Notes: generated by a model from the letters alone, not told the origin. 59,431 bases of DNA from Nitrospira sp. (GCA_013140455.1 JABFSU010000007.1:1-59431), one strand, 5' to 3'; positions 34,840-43,833 are shown, numbered from the stretch's first letter. A program made the numbers and translations.

Positions 34840-35175
34840 TCAGTGGTAATCCACTATTTCCACGACCTCGATGCTTGTAACCTTCGTCCAATCCAAGCCA
34901 CCGTCTGGTTTCGTCGGTGTAGGGTTATGATCGGGCTTGAAGATAAGTCGTTTCGGCTGATGGAGGTCCACCGCCAACTGACCTTGGCGGTTGTGCCCCA
35001 ACTCATGGCAGTTGGCCGCCGGTATCTTGCGCATATCCTCGAGGCTATCTGCGGACTTGAGTTCGAATAGACGTTGCTTTAGCTTTTCACTCATCGAAAT
35101 ACCCAATGTCGTCCGCATTTGTTTTTCCGAATCGCAGACTTTCTTGAGCTTGTTTGAGCAAAAGGTAAGATTCAT
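34840..35175 (-). CDS. HigB/RelE-like killer protein
   Basis: 111 residues from the ATG at 35175. MNLTFCSNKLKKVCDSEKQM, RLFELKSADSLEDMRKIPAA, NCHELGHNRQGQLAVDLHQP, KRLIFKPDHN and a C-terminal VTSIEVVEIVDYH are typical of the HigB/plasmid-killer group of RelE nucleases. It precedes its HTH-ImmA antitoxin gene by 18 bases, in toxin-antitoxin order. The pair is inserted between the hsd operon and the second recombinase cluster. Confidence 0.85.
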   Translation of the reverse strand: MNLTFCSNKLKKVCDSEKQMRTTLGISMSEKLKQRLFELKSADSLEDMRKIPAANCHELGHNRQGQLAVDLHQPKRLIFKPDHNPTPTKPDGGLDWTKVTSIEVVEIVDYH

Positions 35176-35330
35176 GCTGGTTCCTGTGCCAGCAAAAGAG
35201 TTTACCAAATAGGTAAATAATATTCAACCCAATTTAGCATGGCGCTGGGTGTGGGAAGACGGAGCCTGCAACGGCAGAGGTTTTTGAGATCAGCCTTGCT
35301 CAAGTTCTGCTGCAATTGCCAGTTCAGATC

Positions 35331-36419
35331 TTATGGTGAGAGAGCATATAGGGGCCGCTTGCGGTGGTTTAGTTGATGCCACGCTGGCAGAAACTTCTCT
35401 AAGGCCGTCACTGCCCGTCGAAGCGTGCGGTTCCATTTCTGACCTCCATGACTATAGTCCCCGGTTTTCCCCGGCATCTTGTGGCCCATCAGCCATTGGC
35501 GGACTTCATAGACCACGTCATGATTCTGAAGCGCCGTTGAAAAGGTATGGCGCAGGTCATGGAAGCGGAGGTCCGTGACGTTCGCACGTTTGCACAGGCG
35601 AGTCCACGCTTTCTTAAAGGACCGGTTCTTCCACCGGGCGAAGAGTCGGGTCCGGAGCTGTGGCACAGTGGACGTGAGGGCCCACGTGGCCAGCGCGTTC
35701 AGCGGAATCTCTTTCGGCGTCCCCTTGAGTCTCGAGAGGGCAGGCGGGAGGACGAGCCAGTTTCCGTCTGATCGCCGCACGATCCACTCCGGTTGAATCA
35801 TGAGCAGCTTGCTTTGCCGGAGACCGGTCATGACGGCGGCCACGATGGCTCGCCACATGTCCGGATCAGCAGCGTCGTGAAGCGCCTTGAGTTCCTGCAG
35901 GGTGGCGACTCGATCACGCTTGTTGCCCTCCGGCAGCTGGACGGCTTTTGATGGATTGCCTCTGATGACATCGTGGGCGGCGGCCAAATTGAGGATTCGG
36001 TTCAAGACGCCATACTCCCGGCGAATCGTCCAGTCGTTGGCCCCTTCTTTCTGACGTTTCTCGACATACGCGAGACACGTTTCTGCGGAGATCTCCGCCA
36101 TGGGCATGGTGAAGTGTGGCGCGAGGTGCTTCTTCACAATGCCTTTGGGACGGGTAAGGTCAATCCGCTTTTTGGTACGCAGCGTCCGGTAATAGATCCG
36201 TTCCGCAAACGCCGCCAGTGTTTCTCCTGCGGCCGTCGTCGCCGTGGTGACGAAGGGTGGATTCTGAATCCGTTCCACCATCGCGATCGCCAGCCTGTCC
36301 TTTTCTTCCTTCAAAAGGTCATAGCCAAGCAGGGGGCGATGGCGGGCTCCCTTCCAGCGGAAATCCAGATAGGTGGCGAGACCGGAGGCGTTCTTCCGGT
36401 CGTACGTGGGGATCTTCAC
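35331..36419 (-). CDS. Tyrosine recombinase (362 aa)
   Basis: A full-length phage-type integrase. The Arm region (KIPTYDRKNASGLATYLDFR) and core-binding domain (about 75-165) precede a catalytic domain with Arg in MTGLRQSKLL, HDLRHTF in LRFHDLRHTFS, Gly-His in MGHKMPGKT and Tyr in DYSHGG. All catalytic residues are present. Upstream lies an 84-aa excisionase-like HTH gene (six-base gap), the same pairing seen in the first island (15042-16342), so this is the probable main integrase of the second cluster. Confidence 0.92.
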   Translation of the reverse strand: MKIPTYDRKNASGLATYLDFRWKGARHRPLLGYDLLKEEKDRLAIAMVERIQNPPFVTTATTAAGETLAAFAERIYYRTLRTKKRIDLTRPKGIVKKHLAPHFTMPMAEISAETCLAYVEKRQKEGANDWTIRREYGVLNRILNLAAAHDVIRGNPSKAVQLPEGNKRDRVATLQELKALHDAADPDMWRAIVAAVMTGLRQSKLLMIQPEWIVRRSDGNWLVLPPALSRLKGTPKEIPLNALATWALTSTVPQLRTRLFARWKNRSFKKAWTRLCKRANVTDLRFHDLRHTFSTALQNHDVVYEVRQWLMGHKMPGKTGDYSHGGQKWNRTLRRAVTALEKFLPAWHQLNHRKRPLYALSP

Positions 36420-36425
36420 GGCGCG

Positions 36426-36680
36426 TCACTTCTCCAATTGATAAAGCGGATTGCGATGCTTGGTCCGAGAGGTGGCTCGGCCAACCGGTTTTGGTTGGGG
36501 TGGCTCGACCGTCCGCCCGCTTTCAATCCAGGCGATCAGCTCCTCAGAGGGATAGAGCCAGACGCGAGACTTGGGCGCGCGAAACCGGGGTGGCCCGTCT
36601 TTCATCTGCCGTAATTTGCTCTTCGAGGAGCGCATCAGCCGGGCGGCTTCCGGCAACGTGAGATAGCGTGGTGTGTCCAT
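36426..36680 (-). CDS. Excisionase-like HTH protein
   Basis: 84 residues; the ATG at 36680 follows GGAGG. MDTPRYLTLPEAARLMRSSK, SKLRQMKDGPPRF and VWLYPSEELIAWIESGRTVE form a MerR/excisionase-type winged helix, with a basic C-terminal tail. It lies directly upstream of the 362-aa recombinase. It probably controls the direction of that enzyme or binds the att site. Confidence 0.82.
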   Translation of the reverse strand: MDTPRYLTLPEAARLMRSSKSKLRQMKDGPPRFRAPKSRVWLYPSEELIAWIESGRTVEPPQPKPVGRATSRTKHRNPLYQLEK

Positions 36681-36786
36681 AATGTCCTCCATAGGAAAGG
36701 AAGATAGGGGGAGCAGGGCAGTGATGTAGGCTGAGCGGCTGCCAGCACGGGTGAGGTGCTGGCAGCTCTGCTCAGAGAGCCTGAGG

Positions 36787-37611
36787 TCAGGCTGCGCGCT
36801 TCTTGCGGAGGGGAGGCTCCGGGGAGATGAAGAGTGAAACCAGGAACGGGGGGTAGGCGTCCGGGTGTTCAACGATCAGTCGGCTGAGTTCGGCAAATTG
36901 GTTGGCGGGCAAAGTTGTCGTGAGACCGCTTCGTTGTTCGAGGGCGACGAGGTATTGGGCCAACCCGGGGGCGGTCATGCGCCGGACTCCCAGCATGGCG
37001 GCGATGAGCGTCACCGGGAGCCGGGCCGGCATGGCCCAGGCCGCGAACGTGTGTCGGAGGTCCTGGAACCGCAGGTCAGCCAGACCGGCCTTGTGGCAGG
37101 TCTCACGGAAGGCGTGGTGCAGGATGGCTTGGCTGAGGGGCTGTCCGAGTCCATCCACGAACAGGGAACGGGAGGCCGGCGTCGTGTGCTGGCACATCCA
37201 GCAGAGCATCGCCAGAGGCTTCGGGAGGGGAAACTCCCGAGTCTGTCCGGACCGCTGCTCTGCTACGCGGAGCTGTTCCCGGTCAAAGTCCATGTCGTCG
37301 CACCGCAGGGCGACAATCTCGGAGGCGCGGAGCCCTGCAAACAAGCTCATCAGGATCGGACCGACGAGCCAGACCTGGGCCTGTGAGAGCAGCGTGGCGG
37401 CTTCTTGCACGGTGAGCAGGCGAGGGGTCACCCAGGACAACTGCTTGGAGTCGACGCGCTGGGCTAAGCGGCGCTGACCGGCAAGCGCCTCTTCTTTCGT
37501 TCGAAACCCTGTCGCCACCCAGCAGGTTCCGTCGCGATAGACGCGGGCCGTCCAGTCGATCCGACCGTCCTGGTGCTGGCGTGAGTAAATTCCGAAGACG
37601 CGATTCTGCAT
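36787..37611 (-). CDS. Tyrosine recombinase-like protein with altered catalytic residues
   Basis: 274 residues from the ATG at 37611 (AGGAGG upstream). The fold signature is clear: Arg95 in FAGLRASEIVAL, QDLRHTFAAW at 183-192 and Tyr220 in LAQYLVAL. However, the conserved His before D-L-R is Gln183, and the Gly-His of the next box is Gly-Val209. The core-binding domain is nearly absent; only about 60 residues precede the catalytic fold. It is therefore either a weakly active recombinase or a regulatory partner of its neighbours. The 245-bp gap upstream contains a 7-bp inverted repeat around GTTAAT (37651-37670). Confidence 0.82.
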   Translation of the reverse strand: MQNRVFGIYSRQHQDGRIDWTARVYRDGTCWVATGFRTKEEALAGQRRLAQRVDSKQLSWVTPRLLTVQEAATLLSQAQVWLVGPILMSLFAGLRASEIVALRCDDMDFDREQLRVAEQRSGQTREFPLPKPLAMLCWMCQHTTPASRSLFVDGLGQPLSQAILHHAFRETCHKAGLADLRFQDLRHTFAAWAMPARLPVTLIAAMLGVRRMTAPGLAQYLVALEQRSGLTTTLPANQFAELSRLIVEHPDAYPPFLVSLFISPEPPLRKKRAA

Positions 37612-37856
37612 AAAACCTCCTGATCGTGATGTTGCGTTTTTCCGAAGGGCACCGCCAGTTAATTGGCGGTCCCCCCTTCCAAACGGTGCATGGCAGCCCG
37701 CTATCCCCTGGATGGCTCCATCCTGAGGACCCCCAAATTGCTGCATATTGTGGAAGCGGAACGTCTGGGGAACGGTGGTCTTCCCGAAGGCTCGAGAACC
37801 GTATGGTGTCATCGAGTAGTGACTCGACCTACTGTGGCTAGTCGTTTTTCAATTGG

Positions 37857-39137
37857 TTACGCAGCGGCCTGGTCTTGTGTGGCAGTAGCGCTGGCGGTGC
37901 CGTTTAACGGCTGGTGACAGGCCTTGCAGCGGCCACTGGAGGCTGGCAGCTCATCCAGCAGATCTACCGCCCATCGCAGCTGTCCCGGGATCAGGTGGGT
38001 ATAGGTGTCAGCGGTGATCGCGATGGATTTGTGCCCCAGCATGGTGCTGACATACTTGAGGGTCACCCCCCGGCTGTCACCTTGCAGCAGTAAGCGCGTT
38101 GCAAAGGTGTGTCGTAGGTCATGAATGCGAAAGCTCCGGAGCCCTGCTTCTTTCAGGATCGGATGGAAGATGTTGCGACGAACATGCTGCTGGGTATATG
38201 GCAGGGTCTGAAGTCCCTGGAATAGCCACGTTGGGGTCGGTTGCCAATGGAGTTCCGCCTCCCGGTTGAGCCGGTCGATATAGGCACGAAGGACCTCGGC
38301 GAGCTTCCACGACATATCCACCATTCGCTGATTGTTGGATTTGGTGCTCTCCTGGAGGCCGCCTTTGGACCACATTCGATGAACCCAGATTTGACGTTTG
38401 TCAAAGAGGATATCATTCACTTGCAGCGCCAATGCCTCTCCAATCCGAAGTCCGGCCCGGAGGAGAAGAAAGAAGAAGGGATACCATTGAGGTTCGTAGG
38501 CCTGAACGGCCTGCAAGAAGCGCTGTTCCTCCTCCGTGGTGAGTGGGACCACGAGATAGTCCGTGGGTGAACTCATCAGGTCCTTGAGATCCAAGGCATA
38601 GTTTTGGGGGATGTGCCCGTCGAGGTGGGCCGCATTCAGCATGCGCGAAAGCACTTTGAGAGTGTTTTTGACCGTCTTGAGACTGATGTCCTTTCCCGCG
38701 GCTGTCTTCCGATCGAGTTCGTCGAGCAAGAACTCTTTGACGCGTTCACGATTCAAAGAAGACACACGGAGGTGCCCCAGTGCGGGAATAATCTTGTACT
38801 TGAGAATAGACCGGTAGGATTCACGCGTCGTCGGCTTGTACTTCCGACGACGTTCCTGAATCCACTGTTCTGCGTATTCCTTCACTGTGGTTGTCCCCTG
38901 CGTTCCCAGTCGCGGACCTCCCCGGCGCTGATACTTGCGGGGATCAAAGCTTCCCTTGTCCTGCTCTACTTTGGCGAGCCGATACATTTTGCGTGCGAGT
39001 CCTTTACTCCGAAAGCCGCCGATCATGACCGGCTTTCCGCCGTGCCAGACTCGGACATCGAAGACGCTCTCTCCGGTCTTCAGTTTTCGCTCGATGATGC
39101 CCCGATCGTTGCCATTTTTGCGTTGTTTCGTTTCCAT
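37857..39137 (-). CDS. Tyrosine recombinase (426 aa)
   Basis: Complete integrase with an Arm region (ERKLKTGESVFDVRVWHGGK), an N-terminal SAM-like domain (about 85-175, VKEYAEQWIQERRRKYKPTT) and a catalytic domain with Arg in LRAGLRIGEALAL, HDLRHTFATRL, Gly-His in MLGHKSIAITADTY and Tyr in DTYTHL. A C-terminal CKACHQ pair could bind zinc. All catalytic positions are present. It is encoded 19 bases after the 250-aa core-binding protein on the same strand. Confidence 0.92.
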   Translation of the reverse strand: METKQRKNGNDRGIIERKLKTGESVFDVRVWHGGKPVMIGGFRSKGLARKMYRLAKVEQDKGSFDPRKYQRRGGPRLGTQGTTTVKEYAEQWIQERRRKYKPTTRESYRSILKYKIIPALGHLRVSSLNRERVKEFLLDELDRKTAAGKDISLKTVKNTLKVLSRMLNAAHLDGHIPQNYALDLKDLMSSPTDYLVVPLTTEEEQRFLQAVQAYEPQWYPFFFLLLRAGLRIGEALALQVNDILFDKRQIWVHRMWSKGGLQESTKSNNQRMVDMSWKLAEVLRAYIDRLNREAELHWQPTPTWLFQGLQTLPYTQQHVRRNIFHPILKEAGLRSFRIHDLRHTFATRLLLQGDSRGVTLKYVSTMLGHKSIAITADTYTHLIPGQLRWAVDLLDELPASSGRCKACHQPLNGTASATATQDQAAA

Positions 39138-39156
39138 GATGTCGTCTCTCCTTCTG

Positions 39157-39891
39157 TTAAATAGAGGATGTTAATCGTTGCCGTGTCGTGTGGGTGGGCA
39201 ACATGCACCGGGGATCTGTGACTGGGTTCGCGGTCACGAGACCGTCCGCTTTTGCCGCATAAAAGATGCTCGCCAGGGTTTTCCGCATGTTCTGGCAGAG
39301 GGAGAGCGAATACGTCTTGAGCTGTTTCTGTAGCCATCGCTCCACCCGCTCTACCGTGATGTCGCGCAGGCGGTGAGTGCCAAATGCTGGATTGAGGTGC
39401 TGAGTGCAGAGGGAGCGAGTGGCATCTTGGGTGCTTTGGCTCCACCCTGTCTTGCTGGTCTCAAACCACCGTCGCGCATAGGCATGGAAGAGGATGTCAG
39501 ACTCGACCTGGCTCCCTGTTCCCTTCTGGCCCTGATTGGCCGGAAGCCCCTGTTGATGGCTCGCTGGCTTGGTGGGGCGAGGAAGGTCCCCTGTTGGCTC
39601 GTGCGCAGCCAAGGCCGCCTGAAGCATAGGCTCCAGGACGGGAAGCAAGACCGCATATTTGTGTTGAACAGCGAGGAGTGCGCGTTGCTCTGGCGCAGTG
39701 AATGGCGGCCACGGCAGGAAGGCCTGCCGCAGCTTTTCCAGCCGATACCGGCTGACGGCCTCCTCGAGGCTGTTATGACGTAGGGTCTGCCGACGGCCTT
39801 TGAATTGGATCGTCAGGACCCAGACAGGTGATCCATCGGAGCGGACAAGTTTGGTGAGTCCTGGGATGTTGGCTGTGGTGAATGTGATCAT
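39157..39891 (-). CDS. Recombinase core-binding protein without a catalytic domain
   Basis: About 244 residues from the ATG at 39891 (AAGGAGA upstream). The N-terminal 60 residues resemble an Arm-type beta domain (WVLTIQFKGRRQTLRHNSLE). Residues about 140-225 have the SAM-like core-binding pattern FETSKTGWSQSTQDATRSLC, LRDITVERVERWLQKQLK and MRKTLASIFYAAKADGLV. The protein ends there, with no Arg/His/Tyr catalytic domain. It may bind the same DNA as the neighbouring recombinases as an accessory factor, or it may be the front part of a split gene. No frameshift joining it to the downstream frame is apparent, since the 426-aa protein has its own complete N-terminus. Confidence 0.7.
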   Translation of the reverse strand: MITFTTANIPGLTKLVRSDGSPVWVLTIQFKGRRQTLRHNSLEEAVSRYRLEKLRQAFLPWPPFTAPEQRALLAVQHKYAVLLPVLEPMLQAALAAHEPTGDLPRPTKPASHQQGLPANQGQKGTGSQVESDILFHAYARRWFETSKTGWSQSTQDATRSLCTQHLNPAFGTHRLRDITVERVERWLQKQLKTYSLSLCQNMRKTLASIFYAAKADGLVTANPVTDPRCMLPTHTTRQRLTSSI

Positions 39892-39905
39892 GAGATGTTC
39901 TCCTT

Positions 39906-40241
39906 TCACTTTGCGTAGCTCTTGTTGGCCCGCTTCTCCTTGAATTGAATTGGTTGCCAGGCTTTGGTGAGGCGTCCGAGAAAGGGTGCAAGTACCGGGT
40001 ATTCTCGTGCAGCCGTTCGCAGATGCTGGTTTTGTTCTGAGGTGAGCGGGTCGAAGAGTTGGAGGACCCGGCTGAGGAGAAAGTCCTGATACGCCGCGAT
40101 GGCCTCGGGCTCAGTCGGATATTTGCCGATGTGGTATTCCACGCCCTTGTGGCTGACCAGCACGAGCCAGCTGCTGGTGCCGTTCTTGAGAGGGATCTGG
40201 CAAAAGGGACCTTTTCGAATGGGTTTGAGGGAACTGGACAT
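39906..40241 (-). CDS. Small Arm-domain-like protein
   Basis: 111 residues. FCQIPLKNGTSSWLVLVSHK then GVEYHIGKYPTEPEAIAAY is a three-strand-plus-helix pattern like the Arm/AP2-type N-terminus of integrases. The second half, LTSEQNQHLRTAAREYPVLA, is similar in style to the linker of the 250-aa protein encoded next (TAPEQRALLAVQHKYAVLLP). It is therefore probably a truncated paralogue that binds arm-type sites. It is the first gene of the leftward cluster. Confidence 0.55.
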   Translation of the reverse strand: MSSSLKPIRKGPFCQIPLKNGTSSWLVLVSHKGVEYHIGKYPTEPEAIAAYQDFLLSRVLQLFDPLTSEQNQHLRTAAREYPVLAPFLGRLTKAWQPIQFKEKRANKSYAK

Positions 40242-40491
40242 CGTCTGCCTCCGTGAAGGGGTGAATCATGGAGGCAGAGCCGAGGATGGCTCGTCTTAAG
40301 ACTGAAGAATAAAGAGCTAGAAGAGAGATAGGGTATTAGGCATAACGTGTTGAATGTAAGTATCTGATAACTAAGCTAACAGACTGCGCTTCTAGGATAG
40401 GACGGAACTGGATTTAATTTCTGAGACTGTGGAACCGAGATAGCTTATGCGCCGGGTCGATCTTCTCAATTCAAAAGTACGGTAGCAGAGC

Positions 40492-43400
40492 ATGGCCGGA
40501 AAGCCTCGCCCTCGGAAAGACATTAATCTCTTGTATACAGGTCAACTGGACCTGGCGGGAATTCAGGTATTCGATCGACATCCCCCGCTTGGAAACAACC
40601 TGCTATTCGATGCCGTAACTGTCGACAACGTACCAACGACATGCCTTGCCTGTGGAGCATCAACCGGCTTTCGGAAGTATGGAAGCAGAGAGCAGGAATT
40701 TGTAGATCTCCCCGTAAGAGGAAGCAGAGTTGGAATCCGACTACTCAGGAGTCGCTATTGGTGCGCGAGCTGTAAAAAGGTTCGGTTTGAGGCGCTTCCT
40801 CAGATGGTTGAGGACCATCGTGTCACGAGGCGTTTGTACGTGTATGTCGCCTCCGCTTCTCTGACGGAGACCTATTCGAGCCTCAGTCGCGAGACTGGGA
40901 TTTCTGAAGGGACCATTCGACGAATCGCGGCGGAATTTCTGAACGAGCTCGAGACAAAACACGTTTTGCAAACCCCAATCCATTTGGGGCTGGACGAACT
41001 ATGCTTTGGCAGTAAGGGCGCTCAGCGACAGCAGGGATTTCTCCATAAGGCTTCGGCCACTCATTCACGGAGGACACGTCCCCCCAGAGCAATTCTGTCT
41101 GATTTGAAACGTAGGACCATCTTTGCCTTGTTGCCCAATAACAAGGCCGCTACGCTCCGCCAATTCTTCCAGCGCCTGCGAGACTGCGATCGCATTGTCG
41201 TCGTCTGCATTGACTTTTGCCACGCGTACCGTCGCGTGATTCGCGAGGCCCTTCCACATGCCGACGTCGTCATCGATAAATTCCATATTTTGCAACGTGT
41301 GAATGAAGCGCTTGATGAGGTGCGCCAGGACGTCAAGAGTCGACTGTTCCTATCGGGTCGCAAGCGGCTTAAGTATGACAGCCGACTTTTGAGGAAGCGG
41401 CGCGCCTGTCTTTCGAGTGAGCAGCAGGATGTGCTCGACGAATGGACAACGCGATTCCCCGAGTTACAGCAGGCCTACGAAGCGAAAGAGGCCTTCTATG
41501 AGATCTGGGGCGCCAAGGACGCTGAGGAAGGACGAACACGGTACCGCGCATGGTGTGACAACCTTCCTGCGAGTCTCCACAGGCAGTTTCGTTTCGTAAT
41601 TACAACGGTCAATCAATGGGAACAAGAAGTATTCGCCTATTTTCGATGGAGACAGGTGTTTCCGCAAGGAGGGGGAATCACTAATTCAACCACGGAGGCG
41701 TTGAACGGGATTGTCCGAGACCTCCTTCGAGCCGGCCGAGGGTATTCCTTCACAACAGCGAGAGGGAAAGCTTTGTATTCACGTGCTTACGCGAAATACA
41801 AGAGCAAGAAGGGCACGCTATTTTCTCACTACGAATGGGAACCGAGCGACTCCCGCTCAGAAGGGCATGATCCGGAAACGGAGTACGATGGGCCTATGCC
41901 AAACGAACCCGTAGAAACTCCGGTCGAACAAGCAGTGAGGGCCTACTTATATTGCAAGGCCGAAGCTGAAAAAATGCCGCCTCGAACGAGCGTGAGTAAG
42001 AACGTATGGGATGGAATCCAGTTTAGAGAGGTTTCAAGTCTGGATATACGACGACATGATGTTGGCCAAACAGTATCCGTGGAAAGGCGCGATTCTATGA
42101 GCTCTTCAGACAACGCAGGAATTCAACACGAAACGGCGAATGGGCGGCTGTCGGTACCCTCTGAGTCGAGGTCAGAGTTGTCAGGTGATGCGATAAACAC
42201 ATCGCGAGAAGCAGACAGACGGCTATCAAAATCGAAGTATGTCTCGGGGCTACAATGCTTGAAGCGCCTTTATCTAGAAGTCCACCATCCTCATTTGGCC
42301 CAACAGGATGTCCATCGAGCGAACATCATGAGTCAGGGCACGGAGGTCGGGAAACTCGCAAGAGATCGCTACCCGGGTGGGCAAGTGGTGGCTTCTGATC
42401 ACACCAAGCTCAACGAGGCTTTGGCTGAGACGGCGCAGCTGATGGAGAAGCCGGATGTCCCTGCCATTTTTGAGGCAACGTTTGCTGCCGATGGTGTGCT
42501 TGTACGAGTGGACGTGCTTGAGCGGGTAGGTTCCTCGGCCTGGCGACTTATTGAATGTAAAGCGGCGAACAAGAAGAAAGATGAACACGAAGACGATCTT
42601 GCCATTCAGGCTCACGTCTTACAGCGGTCTGGGGTGGTCTTGGAGGGCTTATCCTTGCTCTATCTGAATAGGGAGTATGTTCGAAAAGGGAAGGCACTTG
42701 ATCCCGATAAATTGTATCGAATTGAAGATGTCACAGCCGCTGTTACACCACTGCTGTCTCAGGTGCCTGGTCGCATTCGAGAGATGAAACAGGCACTCGG
42801 GGCCAGCGGCCCTCCTGTACGGGATCCGAGTGAACACTGCCAATCTCCCTATGCGTGCCCATTTTGGAGTCATTGTACCGAAAATAAATCAAACCGCTGG
42901 CTCTACCGCGTGCCCGATCGCGGTTTAATGTATCCAACTCTCCTTGCTAAGGGGATTCAGACTTTTGATGATATCCCCAATGATATCCCGTTGCCGCCGC
43001 CTCTGAGCCATATCAAGAAGAACGTCGAGTGGATCAGTGATGGGCTCCGCCGCACCTTCTCCTGGCGCAATAAGAGCCCGATGCATCATCTTCATGTTGG
43101 AGCTGCGATGTTGGCGGTTCCTCCCTTTTCAGGCACACAGCCGTGGGGGAAGCTCCCGTTCATGCTTGCCCATGTGCAAGAGACGGCAACGGGTGAGGTG
43201 GAAGAGCGGTGTTGGACTTCAGAGCAGAAGCGCGACCCACGACGAGCCTTTATTCGTATGCTTCTCGAAGCCGTTGGACGCGATGGGACGATCTATGTGT
43301 ATTCGCAATTCATTCTGCGAGTCATAAATGATTTAGCCTACTGGTCGACAACCTATCGGGCGGACCTCAAGGCGATACACGCGCGGATCGTTGACCTCCG

Positions 43401-43746
43401 TGCCCTTGTCCAGGAGGAATACTTTCATCCGGAGTTGCTTCATATCTATGCGGATCTGCCATACGGCAGTGCGGTGGCCATCCGGGAATCCCTGCCGATC
43501 CTTCCCCCTGAGCTTCAGCTGGAAGACGTCATGCGATGGGATGAAGGATGGCCGTCGCGGCAATACCAACAACTGATGGGGCAAGAAACGAGTGGTGAGG
43601 AGCGCGCTAAAATACTCTCGGAGGTTCAATCTTTTGGTTTCTGGGGCATGCGTGCTGTGCGAGCGTTTCGACAAACTCTAATGGCGAAGGCACGCTATAC
43701 TCCCCCAGCCCAACATGGGTGGAGCCTGAAGGTGCAAAACTGGTAG
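40492..43746 (+). CDS. ISL3-type transposase fused to a Cas4-like DUF2779 nuclease
   Basis: One open frame of 1084 residues. Residues 1-440 are an ISL3-family transposase: zinc ribbon Cys51/Cys54 and Cys91/Cys94, then the DDE residues Asp168 (GLDELCF), Asp241 (VCIDFCHAY) and Glu402 (NSTTEALN), and VIDKFHILQRVN. Residues 440-580 are a polar linker. Residues 581-1084 match DUF2779: SKSKYVSGLQCLKRLYL, a PD-(D/E)XK site with Asp674, Glu688 and Lys690 (RVDVLE, LIECKA), and cysteines 589, 783, 789 and 795 spaced as in Cas4-type iron-sulfur nucleases. A C-terminal DEDD-exonuclease-like region (860-1084) seems to lack its acidic motifs. No terminal inverted repeats were found, so it may be domesticated. 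The fusion is seen directly; its function is unknown. Confidence 0.85.
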   Translation: MAGKPRPRKDINLLYTGQLDLAGIQVFDRHPPLGNNLLFDAVTVDNVPTTCLACGASTGFRKYGSREQEFVDLPVRGSRVGIRLLRSRYWCASCKKVRFEALPQMVEDHRVTRRLYVYVASASLTETYSSLSRETGISEGTIRRIAAEFLNELETKHVLQTPIHLGLDELCFGSKGAQRQQGFLHKASATHSRRTRPPRAILSDLKRRTIFALLPNNKAATLRQFFQRLRDCDRIVVVCIDFCHAYRRVIREALPHADVVIDKFHILQRVNEALDEVRQDVKSRLFLSGRKRLKYDSRLLRKRRACLSSEQQDVLDEWTTRFPELQQAYEAKEAFYEIWGAKDAEEGRTRYRAWCDNLPASLHRQFRFVITTVNQWEQEVFAYFRWRQVFPQGGGITNSTTEALNGIVRDLLRAGRGYSFTTARGKALYSRAYAKYKSKKGTLFSHYEWEPSDSRSEGHDPETEYDGPMPNEPVETPVEQAVRAYLYCKAEAEKMPPRTSVSKNVWDGIQFREVSSLDIRRHDVGQTVSVERRDSMSSSDNAGIQHETANGRLSVPSESRSELSGDAINTSREADRRLSKSKYVSGLQCLKRLYLEVHHPHLAQQDVHRANIMSQGTEVGKLARDRYPGGQVVASDHTKLNEALAETAQLMEKPDVPAIFEATFAADGVLVRVDVLERVGSSAWRLIECKAANKKKDEHEDDLAIQAHVLQRSGVVLEGLSLLYLNREYVRKGKALDPDKLYRIEDVTAAVTPLLSQVPGRIREMKQALGASGPPVRDPSEHCQSPYACPFWSHCTENKSNRWLYRVPDRGLMYPTLLAKGIQTFDDIPNDIPLPPPLSHIKKNVEWISDGLRRTFSWRNKSPMHHLHVGAAMLAVPPFSGTQPWGKLPFMLAHVQETATGEVEERCWTSEQKRDPRRAFIRMLLEAVGRDGTIYVYSQFILRVINDLAYWSTTYRADLKAIHARIVDLRALVQEEYFHPELLHIYADLPYGSAVAIRESLPILPPELQLEDVMRWDEGWPSRQYQQLMGQETSGEERAKILSEVQSFGFWGMRAVRAFRQTLMAKARYTPPAQHGWSLKVQNW

Positions 43747-43833
43747 AGACGTCATTCGCTGCACGGATGTGGGTAAAGAGTGCCGGATTGAACCGTTGTC
43801 GCAGTGATGGCGGGGGCGCCGCGCGCGATTGGG

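Noticed and set aside
37651-37670. Intrinsic terminator after the 426-aa recombinase gene
   Set aside because: The 7-bp inverted repeat lacks a following U-run and is nearly 190 bases past the stop codon; an operator or chance is as likely.
39157-39891. A frameshifted full-length recombinase together with the 426-aa gene
   Set aside because: The downstream 426-aa protein has its own complete Arm and core-binding domains, so the two are separate genes.
40242-40491. Left terminal inverted repeat of an ISL3 element
   Set aside because: I compared the bases before 40492 with those after 43746 and found no convincing complementary ends.
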